Assembly: GCF_042660205.1 (NCBI RefSeq)
Contig: NZ_JBHSTQ010000001.1
Span: 62,001 to 126,000 of the forward strand
Origin: Sporolactobacillus kofuensis
GTDB lineage: Bacteria; Bacillota; Bacilli; Bacillales; Sporolactobacillaceae
Reading direction: 5' to 3'
DNA: 64,000 nt
Part shown: piece after piece, positions 42,681-51,489 of the stretch
How the letters are laid out: each line of letters opens with the position of its first letter
Numbering within the stretch: position 1 is the stretch's first letter
Made by a program: the position numbers and the translations under genes
The notes under the pieces: model-generated
The model's database searches: none
What the model was told of the DNA's origin: nothing
What the model saw: only the letters and a program-made list of their open reading frames with translations

Positions 42681-43028
42681 TCATCGTTTTGATCGCCGCT
42701 CAGCGGTTCGTGTCTCTCTCGCCGTGTCATCTTCATCAGTGATTTCTACTTTTATCCGATCGGAATCTTCCGGATGAAGTTCGATTAATCGATGAAGTTC
42801 ACGTTCCAATTTGCTTATTCGGTGCCGCTGCTTGTAGATTGTCGAATAGGTAAAGAATCCAATCAATAGAGCACCGATAAGGATTGAACCGATAATGACA
42901 AGGATTAACGGCATTCTTAACGATCCGAACAAGTAACTAAAACGCACCGTATCCACATTTGCAATGGAAAAAAGAACAATGATTAACGTGAATACCAATA
43001 CAAGCAGTATTCTCCATTGCTTTTTCAC
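42681..43028 (-). CDS. LapA-domain membrane protein (YrvD-like, DUF1049)
   Basis: 115-residue protein with two transmembrane helices (about 6-25 and 38-62) and a C-terminal coiled-coil/charged tail (KQRHRISKLERELHRLIELH). The motif FSIANVDTVRFSYLFG and the PLILVIIGSILIGALL helix are the LapA/DUF1049 pattern. In E. coli LapA/LapB act in LPS assembly, which cannot apply here; the role in Gram-positives is unknown. It lies between recJ and secF, the position of yrvD in B. subtilis. Confidence 0.8.
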   Translation of the reverse strand: MKKQWRILLVLVFTLIIVLFSIANVDTVRFSYLFGSLRMPLILVIIGSILIGALLIGFFTYSTIYKQRHRISKLERELHRLIELHPEDSDRIKVEITDEDDTARETRTAERRSKR

Positions 43029-43055
43029 TTTACGGACACCTCCAATTCCTCCGGA

Positions 43056-44015
43056 TTACTCTGCTTGCGTCTGAACTGTTCTCTTTTTCTTCCGTCTATC
43101 GAGATAGCGAACTTTCATCACAGCCCAAAGTGGGCAAGCAATACAGATGGATGAATAGACACCGGTAATCAACCCAACAAACAAAGCGAGTGTGAACGTA
43201 CGAATCGATTCACTCCCGAAGATCATTAACAAGATAACAGGCAACAGTACCGTTAATACAGTATTGATTGATCTTGTTAATGTCTCGCGAATACTTAAGT
43301 TCACAATCTCGCCAATTTCTTCAATTGTCGATAGTCGTCTGCGGCTAAGCTTCAGATTCTCACGGACACGGTCAAAGGTGACGATCGTATCATTAATGGA
43401 ATAACCGACAATTGTCAAAATGGCTGGAATAATTAAAATGTCGACCTCAATATGGAACAAACTAAAGACGGTCACGATGAAAAATGCATCGTGAATCAAG
43501 GCAAGCACAGCAGTTAAACCTTGGAGAAATTCAAAGCGAATCCAGACATAGATAATGATCCCAATTGATGCAAGGATTAAAGCAAAAATCCCGTTTTTCG
43601 CAAGATCTCGTCCGACTTGAGGCGATACAGTGCTTACATTAGGCTCAATTCCGAATTGATCCTTAATTTTGCTCTTAACTGCAGCAATTTGATGCTGATT
43701 AAGTTCTTTGTTAATACGCACGGTTGCGATATTTTTATGTGTACCGGAAATTACCGGACGTTCCGGGTCATAATGCATTGCCCGAAAAGCTTGGTCAACT
43801 TTCTCAATAGAGATCGGCTGGTTGCTTTGTACATCTACCCGGGTACCGCTTGAGAAATCAATACCCAGATTCAGTTTAAACACAAAGAGTGAAACAATAC
43901 CCAGCAGTATAAGAACAGCAGAAAGAGTAAAGAACACATTTCTGTATTTCATAAAATCAAAGTGGTCATAAAATTTATTGTAATGTTTATAATTCATTTT
44001 ATCATTCATTTCCAC
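43056..44015 (-). CDS. secF: Protein translocase subunit SecF
   Basis: 319-residue RND-family membrane protein with six transmembrane helices and one large extracytoplasmic loop. Signatures are NLGIDFSSGTRVDV, the loop, and VGYSINDTIVTFDRVRENL in the fourth-fifth helix region with the conserved Asp. It assists SecYEG export with SecD. The start is GTG 44015, preceded by GAGGAGG at 7 nt, and overlaps secD by 14 nt. In B. subtilis secD and secF are fused in one protein; here they are separate. Confidence 0.95.
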   Translation of the reverse strand: MEMNDKMNYKHYNKFYDHFDFMKYRNVFFTLSAVLILLGIVSLFVFKLNLGIDFSSGTRVDVQSNQPISIEKVDQAFRAMHYDPERPVISGTHKNIATVRINKELNQHQIAAVKSKIKDQFGIEPNVSTVSPQVGRDLAKNGIFALILASIGIIIYVWIRFEFLQGLTAVLALIHDAFFIVTVFSLFHIEVDILIIPAILTIVGYSINDTIVTFDRVRENLKLSRRRLSTIEEIGEIVNLSIRETLTRSINTVLTVLLPVILLMIFGSESIRTFTLALFVGLITGVYSSICIACPLWAVMKVRYLDRRKKKRTVQTQAE

Positions 44016-45312
44016 GAATATCCCTCCTCTTCACGCCAAGCAGCCATGGGTGGTCATTGAGAACGCGGCTGTGAACTAGAAGTCCGAGAAGCAGACGAGC
44101 ACCATAAACGGATGTCAAGAATGTAACCACATTACTGATCAACAGCATTACAGCGAATCCTTTAACTGCACTGACGCCGAGTACGAATAGAACAGCTGCC
44201 GCAATGATCGTCGTTAGGTTGGCATCGACTACAGTCGGCAACGCTCGATGATTTCCTGCCTTGAATGCAGAGAGCACCGACTTGCCACCCCGTAGTTCAT
44301 CTTTAATACGCTCAAGCGTAATAATATTCGCATCGACGGCCATTCCGATACCAAGAATCATCGCGGCGATACCTGGTAACGTAAGCACTGCTTGCAAGCC
44401 CACAAACACGCCCATGACAATCGCCATATAAATGACCAGGGTTATGTTTGCGATTAAACCACCCAAACGATAGAACGCAAGCATGAAAAGCATGATCGCT
44501 GCTATCGCAAGTGCACCTGCATAGATTGTTTCTTTCATGGAGTCTTGTCCGAATTGTGCACCTACTGAAGTAGAATAGATTTCATCCATCCGTACTGGCA
44601 AAGAACCGGAGTTCAGCAAATCCTTCAACGTAGTTGCTTCTTGCATCGTAAAGCTTCCGGTAATTTGTACATCGGATGTATTCAACTCACTGGTTACACT
44701 AGGGTCTGAAATAAATTTATGATTCTTTTTCCCAACTTCTTTTTGATAAGAATCGCCTTTCTTGTAATCCATCCAAATAACAAGCACATTATCGCGATTT
44801 GGAATGCTTGGATAACTCGAAATCTTCTTAGTAACATTTGCGAATTTTTCAGGATCTTTGAGCTGAAGGGTAACCATCGGTTTATTCATTTCATCGAAGG
44901 CAACCTTCGCCTTTCCCGGTTTCAAATCCGAGCCATCCATCATCAGCCGATCCTTATAATCGCGAAATTCCAATTTTGCGGTTGTCGATAGCAACTGACG
45001 GGCACGTTTTTCATTTTTAACGCCTGGAAGCTGAACCCGAATTCGATTTCCGTTCTCAATCGAAATGTTTGGTTCACTAACACCGAGCACATTGATTCGT
45101 TTATTAATTGCTGCTACTGCGTTGCTCATTGTATCACTGTCGATTTTTTGACCTGCCTTCAGTGGTTTGACCTGATACAGAACTTCAAAGCCACCTTTTA
45201 AGTCAAGTCCCAAGTTAACCCTATGTATGATGGGATTTACTGCAAAACCAATGATGATTCCCAGCACAATTATAAGTGCGAAAAAGGAAAAAATCGGTCC
45301 TTTTTTAACCAT
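44002..45312 (-). CDS. secD: Protein translocase subunit SecD
   Basis: 436-residue partner of SecF. It begins with a transmembrane helix, then NLGLDLKGGFEVLYQV, a large extracytoplasmic domain with SEPNISIENGNRIRVQLPG, and five C-terminal helices containing GIGMAVDANIITLERIKDEL with the proton-path Asp. At 436 residues it is shorter than E. coli SecD (615) and close to other short Firmicutes SecD proteins. Encoded upstream of and overlapping secF. Confidence 0.95.
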   Translation of the reverse strand: MVKKGPIFSFFALIIVLGIIIGFAVNPIIHRVNLGLDLKGGFEVLYQVKPLKAGQKIDSDTMSNAVAAINKRINVLGVSEPNISIENGNRIRVQLPGVKNEKRARQLLSTTAKLEFRDYKDRLMMDGSDLKPGKAKVAFDEMNKPMVTLQLKDPEKFANVTKKISSYPSIPNRDNVLVIWMDYKKGDSYQKEVGKKNHKFISDPSVTSELNTSDVQITGSFTMQEATTLKDLLNSGSLPVRMDEIYSTSVGAQFGQDSMKETIYAGALAIAAIMLFMLAFYRLGGLIANITLVIYMAIVMGVFVGLQAVLTLPGIAAMILGIGMAVDANIITLERIKDELRGGKSVLSAFKAGNHRALPTVVDANLTTIIAAAVLFVLGVSAVKGFAVMLLISNVVTFLTSVYGARLLLGLLVHSRVLNDHPWLLGVKRRDIRGNE

Positions 45313-45387
45313 TGTCTAAGCCTACTCCCTTCTCTTTATCCAGCTCTCGCTTAAAAGCGAAAGCACCCCCCCGTTTGCGAATCTCAT

Positions 45388-45678
45388 TTATCTGAAGAAC
45401 GACGGGTCGCGGTCTTTCGAACTGTTTTTGAACAAGTCAACGCGCAACTTGTTCATATAATCATTCACTGTAAGCGCCATGACCGCCGCTACCACTTCAT
45501 GTATTCGTTCGGGTTTTTCATCTTTCTTTTTTTCCAGTGATTCTTTCACGAATTGCCAGAACTCATCCATTTTCAAGTGATTAAGGCCAAGCAGATGAAA
45601 CTCATTTAATTTGCTTTTAAGAAATGGCTCGATTATCGTTCGCCATTTTTCCATATCATCAATTTGTCCATCCGGCAT
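45388..45678 (-). CDS. comN: Post-transcriptional regulator ComN (YrzD)
   Basis: 96-residue helical protein: WRTIIEPFLKSKLNEFHLLG, MDEFWQFVKESLEKKK and ALTVNDYMNKLRVDLFK. It matches the ComN/YrzD family found next to secDF in Bacillales. B. subtilis ComN promotes accumulation of comE late-competence mRNA at division sites. I choose ATG 45678 because GGGAGG stands 7 nt upstream; the frame remains open for 19 more codons without family support. It is divergent from spoVB. Confidence 0.85.
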   Translation of the reverse strand: MPDGQIDDMEKWRTIIEPFLKSKLNEFHLLGLNHLKMDEFWQFVKESLEKKKDEKPERIHEVVAAVMALTVNDYMNKLRVDLFKNSSKDRDPSFFR

Positions 45679-45907
45679 TTCGATTCCTCCCATAATGCCT
45701 ATAATAGCATATTTGAGAAAGAATACGAAACACAATTTGAATGGACTGACCGCCTATTTCATTAAATATGCAGAAATCAGTGACAGCTTGTCATGCTTAT
45801 CCATCCTCAATGCATATAATTCAATTAGCCCACAGCTAAGTGTACAAACACTTGTGGTAAACCAAGGCGAACTTTATCTAAATGCAACAGTAAAAGGCGG
45901 ACAAACA

Positions 45908-47461
45908 ATGACAAGACAATCCTTTTTAAAAGGCTCCTTTATCTTAATGTCTGCGGGACTCGTTACACGCATTCTTGGAATGATTAATGGGATGGTTCTG
46001 GCAAGAGTTATTGGTGATGAAGGGGTCGGGCTGTTTATGATGGCGTTTCCTGCAATGCTCCTTGTTGTCACTTTGACTGAAATTGGCTTACCCGTAGCGA
46101 TTTCAAAGCTCGTGGCAGAGGCGCAAGCATTTGGAAACTATCGAAAAATAAAATTAGTTTTGGTTTGGTCACTCGCTATTGTGAGTATTGTCAGTGTCAT
46201 TCTGACAACCGTGATGCTCCTTATCATTCCTATTACTGCAAAGTATTTATTTGCCGATACCCGTGTTGTCTATCCATTGCTTGCCATTACCCCTGTTATA
46301 CCGATTGTTGCGGTGAGCTCAGTGCTTCGCGGCTATTTTCAAGGGATACGAAATATGAAGCCTTATGCTTTTTCAGGAATTGTCGAACAAATCGTTCGTA
46401 TTTCCCTTGTGGCAACGCTTGCTAATCTGCTTATGCCTTACGGTGTTGCCTATGCTGCTGCGGGTGCAATGATTGCCGGTTCAGCTGGAGAATGTGCCTC
46501 TCTCCTTTATATGCTTCATGTATTTAAACGCGAAGAGCGCATTAAGCTTAAAGGGCCAAAGAGGAAATCTTTGAGAGGAACACGTGAAATTCTCAGTGAA
46601 TTGCTCCGTATCGGTTTACCGACGATGGGAAGCCGTCTCATTTCATCGCTCGGTAACTTCTTTGAACCTATGATCGTTTCACATGCATTGGTAATTGCTG
46701 GCTTTTCCGTCGCAACGTCTACACAACTCTACGGACAATTAACAGGGTACGCCATGACGCTGCTCTTATTGCCGAGCTTTATTACTCATGCACTACACGT
46801 TTCACTCGTCCCTGCAGTCAGTGAAGCGTATGCCCGTAAATCTTATCATTTGATTCACTATCGCTTAAACCAAGCACTTCGAATCGCAATGCTCACCGGT
46901 GGTCTTTCCATTGTTGTGACGTATATGTTTGCAGAGCCTTTAATGGAGATCATATATGATTCCCCGGAATCTGCACAATTTTTATATTGGATGACCCCAT
47001 TCTTTCTTATTTTTTATTTCCAAGCGCCCATGCATGCGGTACTTCAGGCCCTTGATCTTGCCAAAGCAGCTATGTATAACACCCTCATCGGAATGATTGT
47101 GAAAACAGCAATGCTTTTCGTGCTTACCTGTCGCCCTGAGTTTGGAATTAGGGGCACGGCATTAGCAATTTGTACGAATGTTGTCCTGGTTACTGTTCTC
47201 CATGCGGTGGTCATGTTCAAAGCGATTGGATTCTCACTAATTATTCGAGACTATATTCGGACTGGCATCCTCATTGCCTTTTCAGGTTTTGTTGCACACA
47301 TTCTGATTCAGCGTAGTTTCACAGGTTTAGCGCTTCTGCCTCGCACGTTCATTCTGCTCAGCTTAATCACCATCTTTTACCTGATGCTTGCTTTGTTTCT
47401 TGGCCTCCTGCAAAAAGAACAACTGAGCCAACTTCCTATGATTGGGAAATGGTTCAACTAA
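45908..47461 (+). CDS. spoVB: Stage V sporulation protein B (MVF/MOP-family flippase)
   Basis: 517-residue membrane protein with about 14 transmembrane helices of the polysaccharide/lipid II flippase superfamily: GSFILMSAGLVTRILGMING, RVIGDEGVGLFMMAFP, LRGYFQGIRNMKPYA and RIGLPTMGSRLISS. SpoVB is needed for spore cortex synthesis and probably moves a lipid-linked precursor across the membrane. Start ATG 45908 has AAGGCGG about 7 nt upstream; the frame is open far upstream but over intergenic sequence. A sigma-E-like CATATAAT box lies at 45813-45820. It converges with yrbG, overlapping by 4 nt. Confidence 0.92.
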   Translation: MTRQSFLKGSFILMSAGLVTRILGMINGMVLARVIGDEGVGLFMMAFPAMLLVVTLTEIGLPVAISKLVAEAQAFGNYRKIKLVLVWSLAIVSIVSVILTTVMLLIIPITAKYLFADTRVVYPLLAITPVIPIVAVSSVLRGYFQGIRNMKPYAFSGIVEQIVRISLVATLANLLMPYGVAYAAAGAMIAGSAGECASLLYMLHVFKREERIKLKGPKRKSLRGTREILSELLRIGLPTMGSRLISSLGNFFEPMIVSHALVIAGFSVATSTQLYGQLTGYAMTLLLLPSFITHALHVSLVPAVSEAYARKSYHLIHYRLNQALRIAMLTGGLSIVVTYMFAEPLMEIIYDSPESAQFLYWMTPFFLIFYFQAPMHAVLQALDLAKAAMYNTLIGMIVKTAMLFVLTCRPEFGIRGTALAICTNVVLVTVLHAVVMFKAIGFSLIIRDYIRTGILIAFSGFVAHILIQRSFTGLALLPRTFILLSLITIFYLMLALFLGLLQKEQLSQLPMIGKWFN

Positions 47462-48000
47462 TCTTTACGCAAGCGTTTATTTACGTCCATGTAGAAATTA
47501 CCAAGAAGATCCATGGTCAGATAATTCACCTGTCGAAGGTTGCGGTAACCAAACTTTCTTAATTCCTGTCTTAGCCAAAGTGGCGTCTTTCCGATCTGTT
47601 TCAAGTGATCACCGCGAACCTTTCCGTCCTCGATAAGTGCGATTCCCATCCTAGGCGGCTCGTTAATCGCCGATTCGTGTTTCGTCGATGTTTGACGTTT
47701 CTTTTTTAGCTCGTGTTTATCCAAAAATTCAATAAGGCGATTTCGATTCGACCATTCCGCCATGATCCGATAGCACAAAAATCGTCCTCGGTAGAAACAA
47801 ATAAGAATAAGAAGAGGAACTAAAATAGGGAGCAACGGTTTGTACGGTTGAAGGATCGCTGCAACGGCGAATTCCACAGCAGAAAAAATCATCAGAACTT
47901 CCGAACATGATTGATCCGACATTTTGGTGGATAATGACTTTCTAAATCCAAAAAACATGAGTAACGCCAATACAATGATCCGTGTTGATGAAGTCCCCAT
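47458..48000 (-). CDS. yrbG: DUF421 membrane protein YrbG
   Basis: 180-residue protein with two or three N-terminal transmembrane helices (TRIIVLALLMFF, EVLMIFSAVEFAVAAIL, PILVPLLILICF) and a soluble C-terminal domain typical of the YetF/YrbG family (GIALIEDGKVRGDHLKQIGKTPLWLRQELRKFG, quoted by its ends). Function is unknown. ATG 48000 follows AGGAGG by 6 nt. It is placed between spoVB and yrzE exactly as in B. subtilis, but converges on spoVB. Confidence 0.85.
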   Translation of the reverse strand: MGTSSTRIIVLALLMFFGFRKSLSTKMSDQSCSEVLMIFSAVEFAVAAILQPYKPLLPILVPLLILICFYRGRFLCYRIMAEWSNRNRLIEFLDKHELKKKRQTSTKHESAINEPPRMGIALIEDGKVRGDHLKQIGKTPLWLRQELRKFGYRNLRQVNYLTMDLLGNFYMDVNKRLRKD

Positions 48001-48184
48001 TCCGCTCCTCCTCATAATTCTGATTCGTATTTATTATGAGCAAAGCACAGAATTTCATGAATCGGACAGGTCATCAAAAGTGTCTTGTCCGAATAAACAT
48101 AACTATGAATAGGTCATGGTGTAGCATTTGACAGTTACCTTAAGTTACTTTTTTCATTGATATTATCCAAAGGAGGAATGATAC

Positions 48185-48562
48185 ATGTCTCGAAATTGGC
48201 TAAGTGCCGTCACTTACGGAATGATCGCTGCGATCATCATTGTGCTCGCTTCTGCCTTCTTACTGGCTTCACTTTTGCGTTTCACGTCATTTGCTGAAGG
48301 CAGCGGATCGATTCTTCCCATTATCATCTCAATTCTCGCTTTATTCATTGGCGGAATGATCTCAGGATCAAAGATGAAAGAAAAAGGATTAGTAATTGGT
48401 GCTTTAACAGGGCTTGCTTATAGCTTGTTCAGTCTTTTTTTTCAGTTTCTTGGACTCGATCAGCACCCAAGTCTAAATCAATACCTCTTTTCTATCGCCA
48501 ACATTGCTGCTTCATCACTCGGCGGCGTAATTGGCGTTAATCTTTTTTCCTTAAAGCATTAA
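48185..48562 (+). CDS. yrzE: TIGR04086-type membrane protein YrzE
   Basis: 125-residue protein with four predicted transmembrane helices: a first (YGMIAAIIIVLASAFLLAS), a second (IIISILALFIGGMISG) ending in GSKMKEKGLVIGALTG, then two C-terminal helices. The GGMISGSKMKEKG segment is the family signature. Unknown function; common in spore formers. AAAGGAGG stands 9 nt before the ATG. It is a single-gene unit ended by the hairpin at 48627. Confidence 0.85.
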   Translation: MSRNWLSAVTYGMIAAIIIVLASAFLLASLLRFTSFAEGSGSILPIIISILALFIGGMISGSKMKEKGLVIGALTGLAYSLFSLFFQFLGLDQHPSLNQYLFSIANIAASSLGGVIGVNLFSLKH

Positions 48563-48626
48563 GTGATCAAGAAGGTTGTGTAAAGAAACGTTGTATGTAT
48601 TTGAGCGCATCCTACTTATATGCATG

Positions 48627-48665
48627 AAAAAAAGCGGCCGAAAGAATACTCGGGCGCTTTTTTCA
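48627..48665. terminator. Bidirectional terminator between yrzE and yajC
   Basis: GCGGCCGA (48634-48641) pairs with TCGGGCGC (48650-48657), with A7 before and T6 after. It can end yrzE (plus) and also the long tgt-yajC transcript (minus). Confidence 0.85.
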
Positions 48666-48757
48666 TCATTAATAAAGTAATTCTGCAAAATCTGAAGTAT
48701 GTGCAAAGAAGGTTCAGTCTAGGCCGGAACGATGGCTTAACTGACAGTTCATGATCT

Positions 48758-49060
48758 TTATTTTTCGCTTTTTTCTTCCGCTTCCGCAGCCGGTTCAGGT
48801 GCATTAGCCTTTTTCAGGACCGAACGGATTGCATTACGTTCGAAAGTCAACTTGTTTCCGCCGCAACGAAGTACTGCATTCTGATCGTCAATGGAATCGA
48901 TCGTACCTTGGAGTCCACCGACCGTAATAACCTTGTCGCCTCTGGACAATGAAGCCTGCATTTCTCTAGTTTGTTTCGTTCTTTTTTGCTGCGGGCGAAT
49001 CAGAAGAAAATAAAAAATCGCCACGAACACTAATAACGGTAAAAATTGCATCAGGTTCAA
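48758..49060 (-). CDS. yajC: Preprotein translocase subunit YajC
   Basis: 100-residue single-pass protein: FLPLLVFVAIFYFLLIRPQQKR, then SLSRGDKVITVGGLQGTI and the beta-rich cytoplasmic domain, ending in an Ala/Glu-rich tail. It associates with SecDF. The usual cluster tgt-yajC-secDF is split here by spoVB, yrbG and yrzE, as in B. subtilis. The start is either TTG 49060 or ATG 49051; only the TTG has a reasonably spaced AAGGG site. Confidence 0.9.
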   Translation of the reverse strand: MNLMQFLPLLVFVAIFYFLLIRPQQKRTKQTREMQASLSRGDKVITVGGLQGTIDSIDDQNAVLRCGGNKLTFERNAIRSVLKKANAPEPAAEAEEKSEK

Positions 49061-49081
49061 TGAATATCTTCCCTTCTCATT

Positions 49082-50227
49082 TCAAAAGTTTTTTGCATCC
49101 GGTTTGTTAAAACCGTAAGAATCAAAGAATGATTCCCTGAACTCAAGCAACCGATCTTCTCTGATTGCGGCTCGGACACGCTTCATTAATTTTATCAGAA
49201 AATAAAGGTTATGGTAAGTAGTTAGACGAAATCCGAACGTTTCATTTGCTTTCACCAAGTGCCGAATATAAGCACGCGAATAATTTCTGCACACTTTACA
49301 ATCGCATGAAGCATCAATTGGCCCGAAATCATGGGCATATTTTGCATTTCGAATGACCAGCCGCCCATGTTCGGTCATGCAGGTACCATTTCGAGCAATT
49401 CGCGTCGGCAAGACGCAATCAAACATGTCGATGCCTCGGATTGCGCCATCAATTAACGAATCCGGAGACCCAACCCCCATCAGATAGCGCGGTTTATTCG
49501 ATGGGAGTAACGGTGTCGTATAACTCAGCATTTCGTTCATTTTTTCCTTAGGTTCACCTACGGACAAGCCGCCAATTGCATAGCCTGGAAAATCAAGTGA
49601 AGTTAGATCACGCGCAGACTGTTCGCGCAGTTCTTTAATACCGCCACCTTGAACAATCCCAAACAAAGCTTGCCGTTCCGGGTGTATGTTTGAAGCGAGA
49701 CAGCGCTCCGCCCATCGACTGGTCCGTTCAACTGAGGTTTTCATGTAATCGAAAGATGAGTCAAACGGAGGGCATTCGTCAAATGCCATCATAATATCTG
49801 ACCCCAGTGCATTTTGAATCGCAATCGATTTTTCAGGGGACAAGAACAATTTTTCACCGTTTAAATGATTGCGGAAATGTACACCTTCTTCAGAAATATC
49901 TCGAAGCTTACTCAGACTGAACACTTGAAAGCCGCCGGAATCAGTGAGAATGCCTTGATCCCAGTTCATGAATTTGTGCAAACCACCGGCTTCTTCTACG
50001 ATTTGTTCACCCGGTCGCAGCCACAAGTGGTAGGTGTTGCTGAGGATAACGCCAGCACCCATCTCCTTCAATTCTTCGGGGCTCATCGTCTTAACGGTTG
50101 CTTGTGTCCCAACGGGCATGAACATCGGCGTGTCAAACGTACCATGTGGTGTATGAAGTTTACCTAGCCTTGCACCGGTTTTTTTATCCGTCTTGATTAA
50201 TTCATAAGTTACTGCAGCATGGTTCAT
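49082..50227 (-). CDS. tgt: tRNA-guanine transglycosylase
   Basis: Exchanges G34 for preQ1 in tRNAs with GUN anticodons, the committed queuosine step. The 381-residue TIM-barrel enzyme has TDSGGFQVFSL with the catalytic base Asp, the nucleophile region GIDMFDCVLPTRIARNG, and zinc ligands CDCKVC plus a distal His. It overlaps the queA stop codon as ATGA, so the two queuosine enzymes are translated together. Confidence 0.96.
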   Translation of the reverse strand: MNHAAVTYELIKTDKKTGARLGKLHTPHGTFDTPMFMPVGTQATVKTMSPEELKEMGAGVILSNTYHLWLRPGEQIVEEAGGLHKFMNWDQGILTDSGGFQVFSLSKLRDISEEGVHFRNHLNGEKLFLSPEKSIAIQNALGSDIMMAFDECPPFDSSFDYMKTSVERTSRWAERCLASNIHPERQALFGIVQGGGIKELREQSARDLTSLDFPGYAIGGLSVGEPKEKMNEMLSYTTPLLPSNKPRYLMGVGSPDSLIDGAIRGIDMFDCVLPTRIARNGTCMTEHGRLVIRNAKYAHDFGPIDASCDCKVCRNYSRAYIRHLVKANETFGFRLTTYHNLYFLIKLMKRVRAAIREDRLLEFRESFFDSYGFNKPDAKNF

Positions 50228-51270
50228 GAATGATGAATTCCTTCCTCAATAAACATAGCATCGCCAAAGCTGAAGAAACGATACCTTTCCTTAACTGCTT
50301 CACGATATGCTTTCATCGTAAAGTCTTGACCCGCAAATGCACTGACAAGCATGATCAATGTTGACTTTGGTAAGTGGAAATTAGTGATCATACCATCTAT
50401 AGAACGATAACGGAAGCCTGGATAAATGAAGATATCCGTCCAACCGGAAGTTTCTTCAAACTTGCCGTCAAATTTTGCTGTTATGGTCTCTAGTGTACGA
50501 ATAACGGTCGTCCCACAAGCAATAATACGTTTTCCTTCTTTGCGCGTTTTTGTGAGCTGTTCTGCTGCCTGAGCGGACATCTGATAGAATTCAGAGTGCA
50601 TGGTATGTTCCTCGATCTTGTCCACTTTTACAGGTCTGAACGTGCCGAGTCCGACATGCAAGGTGATGAACACAAGATGCACGCCTTTCTTCTCAATTTC
50701 CGCAAGTAATTCTTTTGTAAAATGCAAACCTGCTGTTGGTGCTGCTGCTGAGCCGCGATGCTTCGCATATACGGTTTGGTAGAGATCCGGATCATCGAGT
50801 TGTTCTTTAATGTAAGGCGGTAATGGCATTTTCCCCAGTGCCTCAAGCACTTCATAAAAAATACCTTGATAGTGGAAAGTCACCATGCGACGGCCTTCAT
50901 CAAGTTCCTCCGTACATTCTGCCACGAGCGTTCCATCACCAAAGGAAATACGTGCACCTTCATGCACACGTTTCGCTGGCTTTGCTAAACATTCCCATGA
51001 ATCTCCTTCTTTTTGCTTCAAGAGCAAAAGTTCAATCTTCGCACCCGTTTCTTCTTTATGACCGATTAAACGTGCAGGAAGCACTTTGGTATCATTCAAT
51101 ACGAGACTATCGCCAGGATTCAGATAATCAATAATTTCACTAAAAGTATGATGCGCAATGCGGTCCTTATTCGGATTCAATACCATGAGACGGGATGCTG
51201 CGCGATCTTTTAGTGGTGTTTGTGCAATCAATTCTTCCGGTAGTTCATAGTCAAAATCTGATACGTCCAT
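50224..51270 (-). CDS. queA: S-adenosylmethionine:tRNA ribosyltransferase-isomerase
   Basis: Transfers and isomerises the ribosyl part of SAM onto preQ1-tRNA, giving epoxyqueuosine. The 348-residue protein has FDYELPEELIAQTPL, RDAASRLMVL-type start (here KDRAASRLMVL), SLVLNDTKVLPARL, AAPTAGLHFT and STLIMLVSAFAG. ATG 51270 is chosen by family alignment and a GAGAG site 7 nt upstream. Downstream partner tgt overlaps by 4 nt; upstream are yrzS, ruvB and ruvA. Confidence 0.95.
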   Translation of the reverse strand: MDVSDFDYELPEELIAQTPLKDRAASRLMVLNPNKDRIAHHTFSEIIDYLNPGDSLVLNDTKVLPARLIGHKEETGAKIELLLLKQKEGDSWECLAKPAKRVHEGARISFGDGTLVAECTEELDEGRRMVTFHYQGIFYEVLEALGKMPLPPYIKEQLDDPDLYQTVYAKHRGSAAAPTAGLHFTKELLAEIEKKGVHLVFITLHVGLGTFRPVKVDKIEEHTMHSEFYQMSAQAAEQLTKTRKEGKRIIACGTTVIRTLETITAKFDGKFEETSGWTDIFIYPGFRYRSIDGMITNFHLPKSTLIMLVSAFAGQDFTMKAYREAVKERYRFFSFGDAMFIEEGIHHS

Positions 51271-51288
51271 TTGAGCACTCTCTTCCAT

Positions 51289-51489
51289 TTATCTAAAATG
51301 ATTAATAATATACATAATTAGTGATAAAACAAGACTAATGATAATGCATGAAACAATAGGGAAAATTATTGTGACATTCCCTTTTTTAACAAAGAGGTCA
51401 CCGGGCAAACGACCCATGAGCGGCCAACAGAGGCCAATTAAAAAGAGGACAACACCAATGATCATAAGAACTTTGCCGAAGTCACCCAT
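51289..51489 (-). CDS. yrzS: DUF2905 membrane protein YrzS
   Basis: 66-residue protein with two transmembrane helices (VLMIIGVVLFLIGLCW and IIFPIVSCIIISLVLSLIMY) around the family signature GRLPGDLFVKKGN. Function is unknown. It overlaps the ruvB stop codon by one base and lies 18 nt before queA, the same place as in B. subtilis. Confidence 0.85.
   Translation of the reverse strand: MGDFGKVLMIIGVVLFLIGLCWPLMGRLPGDLFVKKGNVTIIFPIVSCIIISLVLSLIMYIINHFR

Noticed and set aside
45611..45907. 99-residue N-terminal extension of SpoVB
   Set aside because: It overlaps the divergent comN gene and the promoter region; the family start MTRQSFLKGSF is at 45908.
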